Shown piece after piece: positions 1 to 8,036 of a stretch of 39,007 nt of DNA (its first letter is position 1; each line of letters begins with the position of its first letter). The notes beneath the pieces are model-generated. The model was not told the origin of the DNA, made no database searches, and saw only the letters and a program-made list of their open reading frames with translations. This DNA is from Lysinibacillus fusiformis (GTDB lineage: Bacteria > Bacillota > Bacilli > Bacillales_A > Planococcaceae). The stretch is taken from assembly GCF_003049525.1 (NCBI RefSeq), contig NZ_PYWL01000022.1, forward strand, positions 1 to 39,007, given 5' to 3'. Both the position numbers and the translations under genes were made by a program.

Positions 1-28
1 ACAACAATACAAGAAAGCAATGGACGTT

Positions 29-64
29 AAAAAAAATGACTCCGGCAGCATACCGAAGTCATTT
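29..64 (-). terminator. Rho-independent terminator of the FMN reductase cluster
   Basis: Read on the minus strand, a 10-bp stem (ATGACTTCGG / CCGGAGTCAT, one G-U pair) with a 7-nt loop is followed by a run of T. It lies about 90 nt past the stop of the FMN reductase gene and should end the mhq-type transcript. Bases 65-152 hold nothing else recognisable. Confidence 0.8.
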
Positions 65-152
65 AATCGCTGTTTAATGTAGCAAATGGTCTTTTATTAA
101 ACTGTCTACTTTATAGGGTTCAGTTCATTATACTCATGGGTTAGCTTTTAAT

Positions 153-695
153 TTAAATGTATTTTTTTGCCCAGTTTAAGAAGTTATCGATGACTACATC
201 CAAGAATTTCACTGTACCTTCATCTGTCAAATTACCTTCTGCATCAAATTTTGTATGCACAGCACCAATATAAACATCATTGCCGCTTAGTAATGGTGAG
301 TTAATGCCAGGTGAGAATAAAATATCACGTAGATGTAATTGTGCTTTTACAGTACCTAGATTCCCCATTGATGCACCCATAATAATAGATGGTTTGCCAA
401 TCATTACTTTATCTACACGAGATAACCAATCAATTGCATTGACCATGACACCTGGAACAGTTCCATTATATTCTGGTGTTACCCATAACACTGCATCTGC
501 AGCCTTTACTTTTGCTTTAAAATCAAGAACTGCTTGTGGTGCTTCATTTTCGATATCTTGATTGTACATTGGTAAATCCTTCAGACTTAACACTTCTAGA
601 TCCAATTTCTCTGTATAACGTTTTTCAATAAATTGAGCTAATTGCATATTATAAGATTCTTTACGGATACTCCCTACGATGGCTACTACTTTCAC
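153..695 (-). CDS. NADPH-dependent FMN reductase family protein
   Basis: A 180-residue flavodoxin-fold oxidoreductase of the NADPH-dependent FMN reductase family (azoreductase/chromate/quinone reductase relatives such as B. subtilis YhdA). The N-terminal GSIRKESYN stretch (about residues 8-16) is the FMN phosphate-binding loop. The segment around WVTPEYNGTVPG (about 71-82) is the second flavin-contacting loop and a family hallmark. Length is usual for the family. The start is GTG at 693-695, with AGGAGG at 702-707 giving 6-nt spacing. It is the last gene of a run of four minus-strand genes after a MarR regulator, a dioxygenase and a nitroreductase, which points to two-electron reduction of quinones or related electrophiles in the cytosol. 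The true substrate cannot be read from sequence. The 63-nt gap to the nitroreductase could hold its own promoter, but none is convincing. Confidence 0.88.
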   Translation of the reverse strand: MKVVAIVGSIRKESYNMQLAQFIEKRYTEKLDLEVLSLKDLPMYNQDIENEAPQAVLDFKAKVKAADAVLWVTPEYNGTVPGVMVNAIDWLSRVDKVMIGKPSIIMGASMGNLGTVKAQLHLRDILFSPGINSPLLSGNDVYIGAVHTKFDAEGNLTDEGTVKFLDVVIDNFLNWAKKYI

Positions 696-758
696 GATGT
701 TTCCTCCTAAATGTACATAATTCTTAGTATTTAAATAACTATTGTATTTTATACCAAT

Positions 759-1376
759 TTAATAATAAATGGCAAATTCTTCAACTGGCTTACGATAACC
801 ACGTAAACGACGACTGCTTTCTTTTTCTTTTCCAATCGTAATCATGAGCGCTATTTCTTGCTCTTCTGGTACATTGAAAAGCTCACGCATTTTTTGATTA
901 TCGAAGCCAATCATTGGACAAGTATCCCAGCCACGATTTTTCGCAGCTAGCATAAATAACATGGCTGACAAAGATGCATTTCGAATCGCTTCATCTTTCA
1001 TAAATTCCTCGCCGCGGTCTTCATAAAAGTGAGTATTCTCAGCAACTATTTCTTCTAACTCATACGTTGTGATAATCCCTAAATCGACCATACCTTGACT
1101 TAGTTCTGCCGTATTTTTATACGCTTTTTTATCACCTAATACAAGAATGACTCCAGAAGCTGAATGCACTTTATATTGACCATATGCAGCTTCTCTTACT
1201 TTTTCCTTCATAGCCTCATCCAACACAACGATGTAATTGGCATGCTGTAAGTTAAAGGCCGATGGAGCAAGTTTGACATCCTCTAAAATTGGGCGTATAT
1301 CTTCCTCAGTCATTTTAACGTCCGTTAAAAAATTGTTCGCCGAGCGACGCTTATCAATCAATTTGGAAAATTCCAT
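759..1376 (-). CDS. mhqN: Nitroreductase family protein (MhqN/YodC type)
   Basis: A 205-residue FMN-dependent nitroreductase. The N-terminus FSKLIDKRRSANNF has the RRS motif that contacts the FMN phosphate in this family. The region near 148-165 (AKNRGWDTCPMIGFD) matches the usual G-x-x-x-C/P-M-I-G loop. Length fits B. subtilis MhqN (YdfN) and YodC, which reduce nitro compounds or quinones with NAD(P)H. Start ATG has GGAGG upstream. It lies downstream of a VOC dioxygenase and a MarR gene preceded by MhqR-type operators, the same partners as in the B. subtilis mhqNOP operon, hence the symbol. The symbol rests on context plus family and was not checked by alignment. A strong hairpin separates it from the dioxygenase gene. 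Confidence 0.85.
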   Translation of the reverse strand: MEFSKLIDKRRSANNFLTDVKMTEEDIRPILEDVKLAPSAFNLQHANYIVVLDEAMKEKVREAAYGQYKVHSASGVILVLGDKKAYKNTAELSQGMVDLGIITTYELEEIVAENTHFYEDRGEEFMKDEAIRNASLSAMLFMLAAKNRGWDTCPMIGFDNQKMRELFNVPEEQEIALMITIGKEKESSRRLRGYRKPVEEFAIYY

Positions 1377-1405
1377 TCAATAAACCTCCAATTCAATATG
1401 TAACC

Positions 1406-1436
1406 ATTCAGTAGAGAAAAAATTTCTCTACTGAAT
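1406..1436. repeat. Perfect inverted repeat between dioxygenase and nitroreductase genes
   Basis: Arms ATTCAGTAGAGAAA and TTTCTCTACTGAAT (14 bp each) surround a 3-nt AAA loop. In the minus-strand transcript this forms a very stable hairpin with no T-run after it. It therefore looks like an intercistronic mRNA-stability or processing hairpin or a weak attenuator rather than a full terminator. Confidence 0.7.
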
Positions 1437-1444
1437 TAAAAATA

Positions 1445-2428
1445 TTACTCATATTCTTTATCGAACGTAATGGAGCTTCTTACAGTATCTATAGGGCGAA
1501 CAAGTCCTTCAATTTGTGTACGTTTTGGTTCTAGGAATGGTGGTAATGAAAGTTTTTCTCCTAACGTTTCATACGGTTCATCTCCCATAAATCCTGGCCC
1601 ATCTGTTGCTAACTCAAATAAAATTTGTGGCGCTACACGTGCATATAAGGATTCAAAGAAATGACGATTTACATAGCCAGATGTGTGGAAACCGAAGCTT
1701 TCAAAACGTGCAGTCCATTCATCTAATACTGCACGATCCTCTACACGAAAGGCCGCATGGTGAACCGTACCAAAACCTTGGCGAGCTACTGGTAACACAG
1801 TATTGTGTTCTACAATCACTTGCGCTCCATTGCCACCCTCACCTACTTCAAATAGGTGGAAATGTCCGTCCTCCCCAATCTCTGTAAATAACATTACTTT
1901 TTCTAACACATCTTTAAAGTAATTAAAATCAGCTACACGAACAAATACTGGCCCTAAACCTGTAATAGCAAATTCAAGTGGGATAGGCCCATCCTGCCAT
2001 GGCGTACCTGATGCGATACCTGTATCATGCTCATCAGAAATAAGCTGATACTGCTGATCATCAAAATCCACAAATGATAATGTTTTTTTACCAAACTGTT
2101 CTTTTATACCTGTATGTTTTACATGTAATCGGTCAAAGCGCTTTTCCCAATAGTCTAAAGAAGCATCTGTTGGCACACGGAAGGAAGTCTTTGAAATTTC
2201 ATTTGTACCATGTACACCTTTTGGAATGTTAGGGAAATCAAAAAACGTCATATCTGTACCAGCACTCCCTTTATCATCCGCAAAGAATAAATGGTATGTT
2301 TGAATGTCATCCTGATTTACTGTTTTCTTCACTAAGCGCATTCCTAATACATAGGTAAAGAATTTATAATTTTCTTCAGCACTGCTTGTAATAGCCGTTA
2401 CATGGTGTACACCTTTTAAATGATTCAT
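1445..2428 (-). CDS. mhqO: Ring-cleaving dioxygenase, VOC superfamily (MhqO/MhqA/MhqE type)
   Basis: A 327-residue protein made of paired vicinal-oxygen-chelate (glyoxalase/extradiol dioxygenase) modules. The N-terminal half begins GVHHVT (residues 6-11). The second half has TVHHAAFRV (about 222-230) and later FELATDGPGF, supplying the His/His/Glu metal ligands typical of the family. In B. subtilis the paralogues MhqA, MhqE and MhqO are induced by catechol and methylhydroquinone and are thought to open quinone rings. The neighbouring nitroreductase favours the mhqO name. Start ATG at 2426-2428, with GGGAGGAG about 7 nt upstream. An MhqR-like operator sits directly upstream of the ribosome binding site, so the gene can probably be controlled independently of the regulator gene 51 nt upstream. 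Which hydroquinone it cleaves is unknown. Confidence 0.88.
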   Translation of the reverse strand: MNHLKGVHHVTAITSSAEENYKFFTYVLGMRLVKKTVNQDDIQTYHLFFADDKGSAGTDMTFFDFPNIPKGVHGTNEISKTSFRVPTDASLDYWEKRFDRLHVKHTGIKEQFGKKTLSFVDFDDQQYQLISDEHDTGIASGTPWQDGPIPLEFAITGLGPVFVRVADFNYFKDVLEKVMLFTEIGEDGHFHLFEVGEGGNGAQVIVEHNTVLPVARQGFGTVHHAAFRVEDRAVLDEWTARFESFGFHTSGYVNRHFFESLYARVAPQILFELATDGPGFMGDEPYETLGEKLSLPPFLEPKRTQIEGLVRPIDTVRSSITFDKEYE

Positions 2429-2445
2429 AAAAATTCTCCTCCCAT

Positions 2446-2463
2446 TATCTCGAAATCGAGATA
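2446..2463 (-). promoter_or_regulatory. MhqR-type operator upstream of the dioxygenase gene
   Basis: TATCTCGAAATCGAGATA is an almost perfect palindrome (ATCTCGA / TCGAGAT). It matches the consensus I recall for B. subtilis MhqR, tATCTcgaAtTCgAGATa. It lies between the regulator stop and the dioxygenase ribosome binding site. A possible minus-strand promoter (TGAACA at 2484-2489, 16 nt, TAAATA at 2462-2467) would place the operator over the transcription start. Confidence 0.75.
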
Positions 2464-2479
2464 TTTATTTAAAATTTTT

Positions 2480-2914
2480 TTACTGTTCATTCGCATTTTT
2501 GCCAACCTTTTTTAGGGACAAAATCATTGTATCCAGCTCTTGAGGTCCCAATACTTGAAATATCTCATTTATTTTTTGTTCATGCTTAGGGAAAATCTCT
2601 TCCATTAGGGTCTGTCCCTCATTTGTAAGCAATACATAAGTGACACGTCGATCTCTAGGGCATGATTTGCGATATACATAGCCTTTTTGTTCAAGCTTAT
2701 CAATTACATACGTAATACTACTGCTTGCAATTAATATTCTTTTGCCGATCACTTGAATGGGCTGCTCTCCACGATGATACAGAAATTCAAGGACCGAAAA
2801 TTCGGTTTGATTTAAGTCAAATTGAAGTAAATCCCTTTTTGTTGCTTCCTGAATCGTTTGATATGCTCGGAACAAGACCGTAAATGCTTTTAAGTTACGA
2901 TTGTCTTCCTTCAT
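2480..2914 (-). CDS. mhqR: MarR family transcriptional repressor, MhqR-like
   Basis: A 144-residue winged-helix MarR protein, the size of B. subtilis MhqR (YkvE, about 145 aa). The recognition-helix region and wing are recognisable: FSVLEFLYHRGEQPIQVIGK, then SSSITYVIDKLEQKGYVYR (about 66-84) and CPRDRRVTYVLLT (about 86-98), the D-R-R wing motif of the family. One Cys occurs (about residue 86). MhqR itself is reported to respond to quinones without a classic redox Cys switch, so its relevance is unclear. The gene has a good promoter with an operator just after the -10, implying autorepression. The same palindrome stands before the next gene. Together they suggest derepression of the four-gene cluster by quinone-like electrophiles. 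Confidence 0.85.
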   Translation of the reverse strand: MKEDNRNLKAFTVLFRAYQTIQEATKRDLLQFDLNQTEFSVLEFLYHRGEQPIQVIGKRILIASSSITYVIDKLEQKGYVYRKSCPRDRRVTYVLLTNEGQTLMEEIFPKHEQKINEIFQVLGPQELDTMILSLKKVGKNANEQ

Positions 2915-2943
2915 ACGACTCCCTCACTTATTTCGAATTTAAT

Positions 2944-2990
2944 TATCTTTAATTCGAGATAATAATAACATATCCATTTTTAATCAGCAA
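2944..2990 (-). promoter_or_regulatory. Promoter and MhqR-type operator of the regulator gene
   Basis: On the minus strand, -35 TTGCTG (2985-2990), a 17-nt spacer and extended -10 TGT-TATTAT (2962-2970) are followed at once by an operator-like sequence (2944-2962). Seen on the plus strand it reads TATCTTTAATTCGAGATAA, matching the recalled MhqR consensus at most positions. The site would cover the transcription start, as expected for autorepression. The catalase gene starts divergently about 125 nt away. Confidence 0.75.
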
Positions 2991-3026
2991 TCATTTTGTT
3001 TCGTATGCTACTCATTAGCTGAAAAT

Positions 3027-3051
3027 GTTTGTGAACATCCTCTGCGGGTAG
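3027..3051 (+). promoter_or_regulatory. Candidate sigma-B promoter of the catalase gene
   Basis: GTTTGT (3027-3032), 13 nt, GGGTAG (3046-3051) fits the sigma-B general-stress pattern GTTTaa-N13-15-GGGwaa. It ends 35 nt before the catalase ATG, with AAGGAGGA in between. B. subtilis katE, the large catalase, is a classic sigma-B gene, which supports the reading. No convincing sigma-A promoter was seen. Confidence 0.65.
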
Positions 3052-3086
3052 AAGGAAGTTGTAACTTATAAAGGAGGATTCTATAT

Positions 3087-5072
3087 ATGAAAAAAGAAAT
3101 CAATCAAAAACAACAACAATTAGAAGCATTCCGAGTAAGTGATAAAAATCAACCACTCACAACCAATCAAGGACTAAAAATATCAGAGGATGAACATTCT
3201 TTAAAAGCTGGTGATCGAGGTCCTACTTTACTAGAGGATTTTCATTTTCGTGAAAAAATGACGCACTTTGATCATGAACGTATTCCAGAAAGAGTAGTAC
3301 ATGCACGTGGATCGGCAGCACATGGGATTTTTGAAACCTATGAATGTGCAAGTGACATTACAAAAGCACAATTTTTAAATGGTAAAGGAACTAAAACACC
3401 AGTCTTTGTTCGTTTCTCTACCGTTGCAGGCTCAAGAGGCTCAGCCGATACTGTCCGTGACGCACGTGGCTTCGCTACAAAATTTTATACACAGGAAGGT
3501 AACTATGATTTGGTCGGAAATAATATTCCGGTATTTTTTATACAAGACGCTATTAAATTCCCCGATTTCGTACACGCAGTAAAGCCCGAACCAAATAACG
3601 AAATTCCTCAAGCTCAAAGTGCCCATGATACATTTTGGGATTTTATTGCGAACAATCAGGAATCTGCCCATATGGTTATGTGGCATATGTCGGATAGATC
3701 GATTCCACGAAGCTACCGAATGATGGAGGGCTTCGGTGTGAATACCTATCGTTTCATCAATGCCGAAGGAAAATCCCATTTTGTTAAGTTTCATTGGAAG
3801 CCAGTTCTTGGTGTTAAATCGTTAGTATGGGATGAGGCACAGATCATAGCTGGTAAAGATCCTGATTTCCACCGCAGAGATTTATGGGATTCCATCGAAC
3901 GTGGTGATTATCCAGAATGGGAGCTTGGCGTGCAGCTTATTCCGCATGAAGATGAATTTAAATTTAGTTTCGATATTCTCGATGCTACAAAAATATGGCC
4001 CGAGGAAGAGGTTCCTGTCCGTATCCTTGGCAAAATGACGCTTAATAAAAATGTGGACAACTTTTTTGCTGAAACAGAACAAGCTGCATTTCATGTAGGG
4101 CATGTTGTACCTGGCATTGACTTCTCAAATGACCCTTTATTACAAGGCCGCTTATTTTCTTATACAGATACACAGTTAATAAGACTCGGAGGCCCAAACT
4201 TTCATGAGCTCCCTATTAATAAGCCTATCTGTCCTTTCCATAATAATCAGCGAGATGGCTATGGTCGACAAACGATTAATGTTGGGCAAGTTAGCTACCA
4301 TAAAAATTCCTTAGCTGATAACACACCATACCCCGTTCCTGAGGCAGAAGGTGGCTATACACATTATGAGGAAAAAGTAGAGGGTCATAAAGTACGCGCA
4401 CGCAGTGAAAGTTTCAAGGACCATTTTACACAAGCTAGGTTATTTTGGTTGAGTATGACCGATATTGAAAAGGAACATATCATCAATGCCTTTAGCTTTG
4501 AGCTTGGTAAAGTAAAAAATAAAGCCATTCGAAAACAAGTTGTCGATATGTTTGCCCATGTCAGCCATACACTTGCAACAGCAATTGCAGATAATATTGG
4601 TATTGTACCTCCCGTACACGTAGAGGTCCCTCATACTATGCAAACCTCCCCTGCTGTTAGCCAAATCTTGAATGCTATAGAAAGTGTAAAAACTTTTAAA
4701 GTAGCCGTGATCGTAGCAGAAAATACGGAGGAAAACCTAAATGACCTGATTGCTACACTTTTGAGCAAAAATATAGTAGTAGAATTAATTAGTACAAAAC
4801 AGGGCTTACTAAATGGCTTTGAGATTCATGAAACTTTTGCCACTGCTTCGTCCGTACTTTATGATGGAATTTATGTAACTGGTTCCTACCATGATTCCCA
4901 TCAACAAATTAAAGCAGAGCAATTTATTGAAGAAGCCTACCAGCACTTTAAAACAATTGGCCTTGCTAAAAATGTATCGGTTTTACCGCATATCGCCAAT
5001 AAAAATGGGGTTGCGAATAACTTACCTTCTTTTATTCAATTCCTTTCAAAGCATCGACATTGGGAACGTTAA
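3087..5072 (+). CDS. katE: Large-subunit (clade 2) haem catalase, KatE/HPII type
   Basis: A 661-residue monofunctional catalase decomposing hydrogen peroxide. The distal catalytic His72 lies in RVVHARGSAAHG and the catalytic Asn145 in DLVGNNIPVFF. The proximal haem-ligand Tyr359 lies in RLFSYTDTQ. These spacings equal those of E. coli HPII (His128, Asn201, Tyr415). The catalase core plus helical domain runs to about 510. The extra C-terminal domain (about 535-661, VAVIVAENTEENLNDL...) is the flavodoxin/GATase-like fold found only in large-subunit catalases. His336 falls where HPII has the His that can bond to the haem Tyr. Start ATG has AAGGAGGA 7 nt upstream. It is transcribed away from the mhq cluster, behind a sigma-B-like promoter, and ends at a clear hairpin. 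Confidence 0.95.
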   Translation: MKKEINQKQQQLEAFRVSDKNQPLTTNQGLKISEDEHSLKAGDRGPTLLEDFHFREKMTHFDHERIPERVVHARGSAAHGIFETYECASDITKAQFLNGKGTKTPVFVRFSTVAGSRGSADTVRDARGFATKFYTQEGNYDLVGNNIPVFFIQDAIKFPDFVHAVKPEPNNEIPQAQSAHDTFWDFIANNQESAHMVMWHMSDRSIPRSYRMMEGFGVNTYRFINAEGKSHFVKFHWKPVLGVKSLVWDEAQIIAGKDPDFHRRDLWDSIERGDYPEWELGVQLIPHEDEFKFSFDILDATKIWPEEEVPVRILGKMTLNKNVDNFFAETEQAAFHVGHVVPGIDFSNDPLLQGRLFSYTDTQLIRLGGPNFHELPINKPICPFHNNQRDGYGRQTINVGQVSYHKNSLADNTPYPVPEAEGGYTHYEEKVEGHKVRARSESFKDHFTQARLFWLSMTDIEKEHIINAFSFELGKVKNKAIRKQVVDMFAHVSHTLATAIADNIGIVPPVHVEVPHTMQTSPAVSQILNAIESVKTFKVAVIVAENTEENLNDLIATLLSKNIVVELISTKQGLLNGFEIHETFATASSVLYDGIYVTGSYHDSHQQIKAEQFIEEAYQHFKTIGLAKNVSVLPHIANKNGVANNLPSFIQFLSKHRHWER

Positions 5073-5087
5073 CGTTTATACATGTAT

Positions 5088-5127
5088 AAGCCAGCTAACG
5101 CTTGTTTAGCTGGCTTGTCTCATTTTT
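5088..5127 (+). terminator. Terminator of katE
   Basis: An 11-bp perfect stem (AAGCCAGCTAA / TTAGCTGGCTT) with a 7-nt loop is followed by GTCTCATTTTT. The T-run is offset by a few bases but ends the catalase transcript plausibly. It touches the stop codon of the converging lipoprotein gene. Confidence 0.7.
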
Positions 5128-5590
5128 AAGGTAGTCGTTTAAATTCCTTTTCATTTCCGTCCATAAACTCTACTTCGACTTCAATGGACTGATAGTTATC
5201 TTCAATATTAAAAACTTTAATTACTTGATCAATCACTTCATCATTTGGCGTGGTAGAATCAAAATTTAACTGCTTAAATAACGGCTCTAGTTTTGTATAG
5301 GCTTCATCACCTTGTAACTTTACATTTTGTCGATCATCCTGTAACTTCGCTGAAATTCCTGATTTTTTATTTTCATACTCTACCTCATATGACTCCGTTG
5401 CAGAATAATCAACATCCAATGAAAACTCTAAAAAATTGAATGTCACTTGGTCTGTAGGCGTATCACCAGTCTGTTGTGAAGCATTCTGATCTGCTGGCGC
5501 ATTAGTAGGCACATCCTTTACCTCATCTTTATTACAGCCATAAAGGATAACCATTACGAAAGAAATCGCTAATAATAATTTTAATTTCAT
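5126..5590 (-). CDS. Small secreted lipoprotein, YusW-like
   Basis: A 154-residue protein with a type II signal peptide: Lys-start, hydrophobic LLLAISFVMVILYG, then the lipobox LYG-C (Cys about residue 19) and an Asn-Lys-Asp stretch. It should be membrane-anchored on the outer face. An acidic, Gln/Thr-rich linker leads to a C-terminal domain from about 50 whose alternating acidic/aromatic pattern (FSLDVDYSATESYEVEYENK... LQGDEAYTKLEPLFKQL) resembles YusW-like proteins of Bacillus, whose function is unknown. An upstream in-frame GTG (5600-5602) overlaps the AAAGGAG ribosome binding site, so I place the start at ATG 5588-5590. It converges on katE and lies downstream of a terminated SLH gene. 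Confidence 0.7.
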   Translation of the reverse strand: MKLKLLLAISFVMVILYGCNKDEVKDVPTNAPADQNASQQTGDTPTDQVTFNFLEFSLDVDYSATESYEVEYENKKSGISAKLQDDRQNVKLQGDEAYTKLEPLFKQLNFDSTTPNDEVIDQVIKVFNIEDNYQSIEVEVEFMDGNEKEFKRLP

Positions 5591-5646
5591 CCAATTGTAC
5601 ACTCCTTTCTTTTCATATTATTTCCCCATTCTGCTATAAACTAACC

Positions 5647-5684
5647 AAAAAAGGACATCTCCTCAAATGAGGAAATGCCCTTTT
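5647..5684 (-). terminator. Terminator of the YcdB/SLH gene
   Basis: On the minus strand a long stem (about 13 bp with two G-U pairs, CATTTCCTC / GAGGAGATG at its core) is followed by six T. It lies right after the stop of the SLH-domain gene. Confidence 0.85.
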
Positions 5685-5696
5685 CATGACATTCAA

Positions 5697-7910
5697 CTAA
5701 TAATAGAAATTGCGATCAACTTTATTTTCTTGAATAGCCTTTGCTAAACGAACTGTCGAGACAGCCAAATCAGCATATGACACACTCTTCGTAGCATTAA
5801 AGTTATTTTGCTGTGCATCAATTAGACCTATACCATTTGCTAAAGCAATATAGCCTGTATACGCTGGATCAATTGAAGATGCATCAGCAAAGTTTAATTT
5901 ATAAATATCTTTATATTTAGCAACATTGTCTAATTGTAATAGTTTGATTGACCACTCTGCGAACTCTTGGCGAGTTAGAGTAGCATCTAATGCAAATTGA
6001 TTAGCAGGCTGAATAATGCCCATTTTAACAGCTTGCTCCACTACCCCATAGAGCGGATGTTTTTTATCAATATTGTTGAAGGATTGCTTTTCCCCATCCC
6101 CATTGCCATAGTACCCGTAAGTTAAGGAGTGCAATAAAATTTTCAATGCTTCTCCTTTTGTTACAGCAGCGTCCGCATTAAAGTTTGCTATATCTTTTAC
6201 ATCTAACACATTTTGGTTGAATAAATAGTTTAACTCTTTGGCAGCTGTTGGATGAGAAATAGCTGGCTTCTCTTTTGAGTCATCTACATTCGTTAACCAT
6301 TCACCAGAAATAGCATCAATTTGGTTATATAAACTTCCATTGTAAGTAGGTGCATACACCAAATCGTAATGGAGTTTACTCTCTGAATCTTGTTTTACAT
6401 ATTGCAGTTGCAATGTAAGTGCTTTGCTATAAGCTTCTTTTGCTTTGTCAGCGGATATAACATTATTAATAGGCTGCCAGTTATCTATCTTTTGCTTATA
6501 TACACTTAGTGAGCGTAAAGATCCATCAGAGCCAATCCCTACATGTAAGCCATCTCCTACAACTGCAATACCATTCATAATGCGTGGGAAGGTGAAGTAA
6601 TACTCCTTACTATATTGATCGAATACGGCATCCTCGATTGGCATTGAATATTCATGTAAATATGAAGGTGCCCATTCCTTCAAGTAATCAGTTGCCTTCT
6701 TCAATGCAGCGTCCTTAGAAATTGCGTTTACTTTGTTATTTATTAAAAAATCTCTCGATAGGTCATGATACTGAACTAGTTCACCTGTCGCCTTATTAAT
6801 TTCTAAAGAGCTACCAGATCCACCATTGCCATACATATACGTATAGTTTACAGAGTAGATCGTCTCACCATTGTCATTTTCTCTTTCATCTACTAAATCG
6901 ATCGTAAGCTTTGCTTTACTCTCATCAACTTTTAAGAAATTTTTTGCGAATTCTTCAGCCTCAGTTGCCGTCATACCGTTCTTTCTTGGTGGTAATGGTT
7001 GTGCTGAAATTTTTTCAATGCTCTTTGTCTTCGGCAATTGTTCAGTGAAACCATTTGCTGTCTGCCATTGCCCATTTAGAGCATGTACACCATTGAACCC
7101 TGTGGCAGGTGCATAAACAAGCTTCACATTACGTTGATCAGATCTGTAGTCATAATCAATATAATAACGAAGTTCGACAGCTAAATTATCACGAACTTGT
7201 GCCAGCATATCCTCCTCTTTCTTTTTTTGATCTAAACTATCAAAGGAAGCTTTACTAATAGACTCTGCATTACTAGACATCCCCGTAACCTCACCATTTG
7301 CCAGAACATTAATAGTAATACTTTGATCTCCAATAAGAACCCCATTATAAATTGGTGAATAGACATAGGAGTAAGTAATCGGTTCTGATAACGGTCTCGT
7401 CATATTAAAACCATATTCGTTATAATTATCACGAAGTTTGTAATTATCAGCATTTGCAAATTTACCCAGGAATTTTTGTGCAATTTTTTGTGCCTCATTC
7501 TCAGAATACTTTGCTGGATAGATTGCCTCTGCTATATTTGCAGGCTGATAATAAAAGTTTTCTAATTCTAAATCATCGCCCTTAAATACAAAGCTACCAT
7601 GTACGTCTTTACCTTTAATTGTTTTATAGAAATTTAGTTCATATCGAACCGTTGTATCATCTCTATAGAAGTGTCCTGGTCCAGAATTAAAGTCTTGATC
7701 CGCTACAAATTTGAACTCTTCCGGAAATAGTGATCGTAGCTTTTTTATTAGCATATTTTTTGTAATTTTTGTTTCAGTTGAAGCTACCTGAATTTCAATA
7801 CGCTCCGATCCTTCCTTTACATTTGCTGATGCTTGCGATATTGGTGCTAAAATACCAACAGAAAATGCTGTTGACGTTAGAATTATTCCTAACTTTTTAA
7901 ATTTACCCAA
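5697..7910 (-). CDS. Secreted YcdB/YcdC (PepSY-like) repeat protein with C-terminal SLH domains
   Basis: A 737-residue exported protein. Residues 1-29 form a signal peptide (KKxG, hydrophobic core, A-S-A cleavage). Two long similar halves follow (about 35-270 and 300-545), each with motifs such as APxxxFNG/APTYNG, SENEAQKIAQKFL / TATEAEEFAKNFL and TGELVQYHD. This is the pattern of YcdB/YcdC repeated domains related to PepSY. Residues about 555-737 hold three S-layer-homology repeats that would anchor it to pyruvylated cell-wall polymer. The PepSY relationship suggests protease inhibition or propeptide-like binding, but no activity can be assigned. The start is TTG at 7908-7910 with AGGAGGG 5 nt upstream. 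A TATAAT (7941-7946, minus strand) is a possible -10 without a good -35. The gene is monocistronic. Confidence 0.8.
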   Translation of the reverse strand: MGKFKKLGIILTSTAFSVGILAPISQASANVKEGSERIEIQVASTETKITKNMLIKKLRSLFPEEFKFVADQDFNSGPGHFYRDDTTVRYELNFYKTIKGKDVHGSFVFKGDDLELENFYYQPANIAEAIYPAKYSENEAQKIAQKFLGKFANADNYKLRDNYNEYGFNMTRPLSEPITYSYVYSPIYNGVLIGDQSITINVLANGEVTGMSSNAESISKASFDSLDQKKKEEDMLAQVRDNLAVELRYYIDYDYRSDQRNVKLVYAPATGFNGVHALNGQWQTANGFTEQLPKTKSIEKISAQPLPPRKNGMTATEAEEFAKNFLKVDESKAKLTIDLVDERENDNGETIYSVNYTYMYGNGGSGSSLEINKATGELVQYHDLSRDFLINNKVNAISKDAALKKATDYLKEWAPSYLHEYSMPIEDAVFDQYSKEYYFTFPRIMNGIAVVGDGLHVGIGSDGSLRSLSVYKQKIDNWQPINNVISADKAKEAYSKALTLQLQYVKQDSESKLHYDLVYAPTYNGSLYNQIDAISGEWLTNVDDSKEKPAISHPTAAKELNYLFNQNVLDVKDIANFNADAAVTKGEALKILLHSLTYGYYGNGDGEKQSFNNIDKKHPLYGVVEQAVKMGIIQPANQFALDATLTRQEFAEWSIKLLQLDNVAKYKDIYKLNFADASSIDPAYTGYIALANGIGLIDAQQNNFNATKSVSYADLAVSTVRLAKAIQENKVDRNFYY

Positions 7911-8036
7911 AATATCCCTCCTAAAATACTATTTGCCATAATTATAATATAGTTTCCGATATTTAGAAACATTTTTACATATAATTTCCAAATCAAAAGA
8001 AAATACAATGGGTAAACCCTATTCTTCTGCCTCGTT

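Noticed and set aside
5591..5602. GTG 5600-5602 as the start of the YusW-like lipoprotein
   Set aside because: It overlaps the AAAGGAG ribosome binding site; the ATG at 5588-5590 has proper spacing and gives a normal lipoprotein signal.
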